In this document: positions 5,853 through 9,004 of the stretch, in pieces | How the letters are laid out: the number at the start of each line of letters is the position of its first letter | How positions within the stretch are numbered: the stretch's first letter is position 1 | Source of the DNA: Lachnospiraceae bacterium UBA4316 | Lineage (GTDB): Bacteria > Bacillota > Clostridia > Lachnospirales > Lachnospiraceae | Assembly: GCA_002394535.1 (NCBI GenBank) | Contig: DGUG01000089.1 | Coordinates: forward strand, 1-9,004 | Direction: 5' to 3' | DNA: 9,004 nt | Translations under genes and position numbers: made by a program | The notes under the pieces: model-generated | What the model was told of the DNA's origin: nothing | What the model saw: the letters and a program-made list of their open reading frames with translations, nothing else | Databases searched by the model: none

Positions 5853-6427
5853 TAAATCTTGTCGGTATCTTCCTCCGGCTCTTCCGGCTCATCCTTGATA
5901 TAGTTATCAAGCATACGCTGGAGATCTCCACGGCTGACCGGCCTTGAAATGATGTCCACAACCCCCTCCGGGAGCTTGTTTTCAATTGCAGCCTGCTCCG
6001 AAGGCTCGGCAAGGTATATTATGGGAATGCCGGCAAGCTCTTTGTAGGTTCTGATTATTCCCAAAACCTTCTTGGTAGCCATGGTGTCAAGGTAACAGTC
6101 TATGAAGATCATGTCCGGTACCGTACCGTTTAAGTAAAAAATGGCATTTTTCGGGTTATCGAATGTCTCCACGTCAAAATCGCGCTGGAGGTATATCTTC
6201 ATTAAATCCAGCGTTGAAAAATCATCATCTATAATAACTATGTTGCGCCTTCCGCCTGTGTTCTTCTTCGGCTTGATATCCGGATAGACCATGTTATCGG
6301 TAACAAACATCGTAGAGTCCGGATTACCGCCGTATTCAGAAGAGTAACTTCCCTGATTGCTGTTCTTCTTCGGGGAATTGTCTCCGTCAAACAGACTGGA
6401 AAGTTGGAGAAAAATATCGTCTTCCAT
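5849..6427 (-). CDS. Stand-alone receiver-domain (response-regulator-like) protein
   Basis: A 192-aa protein with one CheY-like receiver domain (about 61-175) and no output domain. The acidic pocket D67-D68-D69 (in VIIDDDF) and phospho-acceptor D110 (in MIFIDCYLD) are present. The usual Thr/Ser after the fourth strand is replaced by Ala140 (IIYLAE), and the usual Lys-Pro is Arg162-Pro163 (ISRPVS), so switching may be altered. The first 60 residues are polar and rich in Asn, Ser and Gly, probably disordered; the tail is acidic (EPEEPEED). Start ATG at 6427 has CAGGTG seven bases upstream (plus 6435-6440). The gene converges on the esterase gene with overlapping stops and diverges from the lipoprotein gene. 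No histidine kinase is nearby. It may act by protein-protein contact; its partner is unknown. Confidence 0.87.
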   Translation of the reverse strand: MEDDIFLQLSSLFDGDNSPKKNSNQGSYSSEYGGNPDSTMFVTDNMVYPDIKPKKNTGGRRNIVIIDDDFSTLDLMKIYLQRDFDVETFDNPKNAIFYLNGTVPDMIFIDCYLDTMATKKVLGIIRTYKELAGIPIIYLAEPSEQAAIENKLPEGVVDIISRPVSRGDLQRMLDNYIKDEPEEPEEDTDKIY

Positions 6428-6460
6428 TTGATGACACCTGTAAGCAAGTTATTTAAAATC

Positions 6461-6490
6461 ATTTTATCACATATTCCATATCTTTAACAA
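6461..6490 (-). promoter_or_regulatory. Candidate promoter of the receiver-domain gene
   Basis: On the minus strand, TTGTTA (plus 6485-6490) and TAAAAT (plus 6461-6466) are 18 bp apart, about 34 bp upstream of the start codon. The match is fair, not strong. The promoter faces away from that of the lipoprotein gene; the two -35 boxes are 35 bp apart, close enough for shared control. Confidence 0.4.
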
Positions 6491-6525
6491 CATACTCTTT
6501 AATGAAGGGAAAAACCAAATTCCGG

Positions 6526-6553
6526 TTGAAATAAGCGCAAAACAATGTATAAT
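6526..6553 (+). promoter_or_regulatory. Sigma-A-type promoter of the lipoprotein/ABC operon
   Basis: TTGAAA (6526-6531) and consensus TATAAT (6548-6553) are 16 bp apart, in an A/T-rich setting. Transcription would start near 6560, giving a leader of about 30 bases with AAGGAGG at 6579-6585, five bases before the ATG. This is the best promoter and ribosome-site pair in the window and suggests strong expression of the lipoprotein. Confidence 0.7.
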
Positions 6554-6590
6554 ATTTTAGTATTATTTTTAGCGTTATAAGGAGGAACTT

Positions 6591-7907
6591 ATGAAAAAGA
6601 AAATGATCAGTGCTGTTTTGGCGTGCGCTATGGCTTTTTCTCTTGCAGCATGTGGCGGATCGGCTGCTACTGCTACAATTGAGAACGTAGACAATACCGA
6701 AGCAGAAGAAGTAACAGAAGAGGCAGCAGAGGCAGAAGATGCAACAGAGGCTGAGGCTGCAACAGATGATGCTGCTGAGACGGAAGAGGTATCCGATGAT
6801 TTTCACATCGGTATCGTAACAGGTTCTGTTTCACAGTCCGAAGATGACAGAAGAGGTGCTGAGGCTTTCCAGGCAAAGTACGGCGAAGACAAGGTTACAC
6901 TTGCAATCTATCCCGATAACTTCACGGAAGAGCTTGAGACAACGATCCAGACTATCGTAAACCTTTCGGATGATCCGGATATGAAGGCTATCATCGTTAA
7001 CCAGGCAATTCCCGGTACAACGGAAGCTTTCCGTCAGATCAAGGAGAGAAGACCTGACATCATCTGTATCGCAGGTGAGTCACACGAGGACCTTCCCGAG
7101 ATCGGTTCTGCAGCAGATCTTGTTGTAAACAATGACTTTGTAGCACGCGGATACCTTATGATCCGTACAGCTCATGAGCTGGGATGTGATACATTCGTAC
7201 ACATTTCATTCCCCCGTCATCTGTCATACGAGACAATGTCAAGGCGTGTTGCCATCATGAAGGCTGCGTGTGAAGAGTTCGGAATGAAGTTTGAGATGGA
7301 GACAGCTCCCGACCCCACAACAGATGTAGGTGTTCCCGGAGCACAGGCATATATCCTTGAGCATGTTCCCGAGTGGGTTGAGAAGTACGGAACAAATTCA
7401 GCTTACTTCTGTACAAACGATGCTCACACAGAGCCCCTTCTCAAGATGCTTCTTGAGCACGGCGGTTACTTCATCGAAGCAGACCTTCCTTCACCTCTTA
7501 TGGGATATCCCGGAGCACTTGGCCTTGACCTTACACAGGAAGCAGGCGATTTTGAAAAGATTCTTGCAAAGGTTGAGTCAGCCATCGTTGAAAAGGGCGG
7601 CGCAGGCAGATTCGGAACATGGGCATATTCATACGGCTACACTGTTTCCGCCGGTCTTGCAGAGCACGCAAGAAACGTGATTCTCGGCACAAGCGAGCTT
7701 ACGGATATCGATGACATCTCAAAGGCTTACGAGGTATTCTCACCCGGGGCCGAGTGGAACGGAAGCAAGTACACAAATGCCGAAACAGGCGTAAAATCAG
7801 ACAATACTTTCCTTATCTATCAGGATACATACATCATGGGCGATCCCGGAAAGTACATGGGTTCAACAAAGGTTGAGGTTCCCGAGAAATACTTCACGAT
7901 TAAGTAA
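6591..7907 (+). CDS. DUF3798-type substrate-binding lipoprotein
   Basis: A 438-aa exported lipoprotein. The first 20 residues form a lipoprotein signal (MKKK, hydrophobic core, SLAAC) with lipidated Cys21. Residues 33-70 form an acidic linker of Glu, Asp, Ala and Thr with no Lys or Arg. From 71 onward the protein resembles periplasmic-binding-protein folds: a first strand FHIGIVTGSVSQSEDD, a segment KAIIVNQAIPGTTEAF, and later NSAYFCTNDAHTEPLLK. This matches, from memory, the DUF3798 family of Firmicutes lipoproteins found next to sugar/nucleoside-type ABC genes. It would capture a ligand outside the membrane and deliver it to the transporter whose ATPase is encoded next; the ligand is unknown. 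Codon use is more restricted than in the esterase operon (many ACA, AAG, CTT), as in highly expressed genes. The start has AAGGAGG and a clear promoter. The ATPase gene follows after 96 bp that hold a hairpin. Confidence 0.85.
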   Translation: MKKKMISAVLACAMAFSLAACGGSAATATIENVDNTEAEEVTEEAAEAEDATEAEAATDDAAETEEVSDDFHIGIVTGSVSQSEDDRRGAEAFQAKYGEDKVTLAIYPDNFTEELETTIQTIVNLSDDPDMKAIIVNQAIPGTTEAFRQIKERRPDIICIAGESHEDLPEIGSAADLVVNNDFVARGYLMIRTAHELGCDTFVHISFPRHLSYETMSRRVAIMKAACEEFGMKFEMETAPDPTTDVGVPGAQAYILEHVPEWVEKYGTNSAYFCTNDAHTEPLLKMLLEHGGYFIEADLPSPLMGYPGALGLDLTQEAGDFEKILAKVESAIVEKGGAGRFGTWAYSYGYTVSAGLAEHARNVILGTSELTDIDDISKAYEVFSPGAEWNGSKYTNAETGVKSDNTFLIYQDTYIMGDPGKYMGSTKVEVPEKYFTIK

Positions 7908-7923
7908 TTAAGAAACTGATATC

Positions 7924-7961
7924 GGTGGGGAGGACAAGGCTTGCCTATGTTCCTCCTCATC
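7924..7961 (+). promoter_or_regulatory. Intergenic hairpin between lipoprotein and ATPase genes
   Basis: The arm 7924-7936 pairs with 7948-7961 over 13 bp, including two G-U pairs and one bulged T (7950). The top adds A-G-G/C-C-T pairs capped by the loop CTTG (7940-7943). It is not followed at once by a T-run; the nearest is five T's at 7980-7984. It is more like a 3'-protecting or attenuating hairpin than a full terminator. In binding-protein-dependent operons such hairpins often keep the binding protein more abundant than the ATPase and permease. Confidence 0.5.
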
Positions 7962-8003
7962 TTATTGTGATGATGATTGTTTTTGGAAGGGTAATAATAT
8001 TTG

Positions 8004-9004
8004 ATGGATACAGTAAATGCACCGCTTTTAAAGCTGCAGGGGATCAAGAAGGATTTCTTCGGAAATCAGGTCCTGACAGACATTAATCTCGAACTTCGCG
8101 CAGGCGAGGTTTTGGGGCTTTGCGGAGAAAACGGTGCGGGAAAATCGACACTTATGAAAATACTTTTCGGTGCGGCGGACATTGCCGAGACCGGGGGATA
8201 CGGCGGAGACATATTCCTTGATGGCGAAAAGGTAAACTTTTCATCCCCGTTTGAAGCTATTGCTGCCGGAATCGGCATGGTTCACCAGGAGTTTTCGCTT
8301 ATACCGGGATTTGATGCAACAGAGAACATTCTGTTAAACAGGGAGCCCGAAAAGTATAACTTTATTTCGGAAATATTCGGAAAGAGACTGAACACCCTTG
8401 ACCGCGCCGAAATGGACAGGCGGGCGAAGGAGTCCGTTGAGAAGATGGGCGTTGCCATAGACAGGCACATGATGATAAACACCATGCCTGTGGGACACAA
8501 GCAGTTTACGGAAATTGCAAGGGAGCTATCCAAAGAGCAGCTACGGCTCCTGATACTCGATGAGCCAACGGCTGTCCTTACGGAAAAAGAAGCGGAGGCA
8601 CTTCTTGACAGCATCCGCGGCATGTCCGAGCGTGGAATATCAGTCATTTTCATTACACATAGATTACAGGAAATATTATCGGTATGTAATACGGTTGCGG
8701 TAATGCGTGACGGCGTTCTCGTGGAGTGCGAGAAGGCTGAAAACATGACCGTCGCATCCATTACCAAGAGCATGGTGGGGCGCAGCGTCGAAGGCCGCAC
8801 TAACGATGGGGCAAGAACGATCCCGGAAGATGCTCCTACGGTTCTGAAGATAGACAGGCTCTGGGTGGATATGCCGGGAGAGACGGTAAGAAACGTATCT
8901 CTTGAAGTCAAAAAGGGCGAGATACTCGGTATTGGCGGACTTGCCGGACAGGGCAAGCTCGGTATTCCCAACGGGATCATGGGACTGTATGAAGCAGGCG
9001 GAAA
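8004..9004 (+). CDS. Sugar/nucleoside-type ABC transporter ATP-binding protein, RbsA/MglA-like (5' part, cut by window end)
   Basis: The first 333 codons of a two-domain ABC ATPase; family members are about 500 aa. Domain 1 has Walker A GENGAGKST (41-49), Q-loop Gln95 in MVHQEF, a family-typical weak signature region (MPVGHKQFTEIAREL, 161-175), Walker B LLILDEPTA (182-190) and switch His219 in FITHR. Domain 2 starts near 280 and has the altered Walker A GGLAGQGKLG (311-320), as is normal for the second half of RbsA/MglA-type proteins. It should power import of the ligand captured by the upstream lipoprotein, and permease genes are expected to the right. ATG 8004 is preceded by GGAAGGG (7985-7991) at twelve bases; TTG 8001, directly before it and in frame, is nine bases away and is an alternative start. 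The protein is cytoplasmic at the membrane; the substrate is not determined by the sequence. Confidence 0.92.
   Translation, partial: MDTVNAPLLKLQGIKKDFFGNQVLTDINLELRAGEVLGLCGENGAGKSTLMKILFGAADIAETGGYGGDIFLDGEKVNFSSPFEAIAAGIGMVHQEFSLIPGFDATENILLNREPEKYNFISEIFGKRLNTLDRAEMDRRAKESVEKMGVAIDRHMMINTMPVGHKQFTEIARELSKEQLRLLILDEPTAVLTEKEAEALLDSIRGMSERGISVIFITHRLQEILSVCNTVAVMRDGVLVECEKAENMTVASITKSMVGRSVEGRTNDGARTIPEDAPTVLKIDRLWVDMPGETVRNVSLEVKKGEILGIGGLAGQGKLGIPNGIMGLYEAGG

Noticed and set aside
5875..5887. CCGG...CCGG as a bidirectional terminator between esterase and receiver genes
   Set aside because: The arms are only four bases with no T-run; the pattern comes from repeated Glu-Pro-Glu-Glu codons in the receiver's acidic tail.
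8282..8980. 232-aa open frame on the minus strand
   Set aside because: It is antisense to the ABC ATPase, whose Walker A, Walker B and H-loop are read without interruption on the plus strand.

Overview
The window looks like chromosome of an anaerobic Firmicute, most likely Lachnospiraceae of the Butyrivibrio/Pseudobutyrivibrio kind. This is inferred from the gene types: paired Rpn/PD-(D/E)XK genes, a DUF3798-type lipoprotein beside an RbsA-like ATPase, and a peptide with a double-glycine leader. Strong AGGAGG-type ribosome sites and several TTG starts agree. No rRNA, tRNA, CRISPR array or insertion sequence was recognised.

Region 1 (1-2150): two tandem paralogues of the Rpn family (recombination-promoting nuclease/putative transposase), 308 and 301 aa. 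Both keep the ND...E-H-Q nuclease signature and carry 4-residue (12-bp) tandem repeats in the C-terminal tail. Both have methionines at matching positions where a short C-terminal product could start, as known for E. coli Rpn genes. Left of them (1-138, minus strand) is a protein-like reading frame broken by one TGA.

Region 2 (2243-5852): four tightly packed plus-strand genes with gaps of 1, 4 and 2 bp. They encode a 63-aa peptide with a bacteriocin-type double-glycine leader and a four-cysteine zinc-ribbon-like core, an inositol-monophosphatase-family phosphatase, an MFS permease, and a type B carboxylesterase. This is the least conventional part of the window. The spacing implies co-expression; the joint function is unknown.

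Region 3 (5849-6427, minus): a stand-alone receiver-domain protein, convergent with the esterase (stop codons overlap) and divergent from region 4. It keeps the phospho-acceptor Asp but has Ala and Arg where receivers normally have Thr/Ser and Lys.

Region 4 (6526-9004, plus): a good sigma-A-type promoter, a DUF3798-family lipoprotein with a very acidic linker, an intergenic hairpin, and the first 333 codons of a two-domain sugar/nucleoside-type ABC ATPase that runs off the right edge. Together they look like the start of an uptake operon whose permease genes would lie further right.
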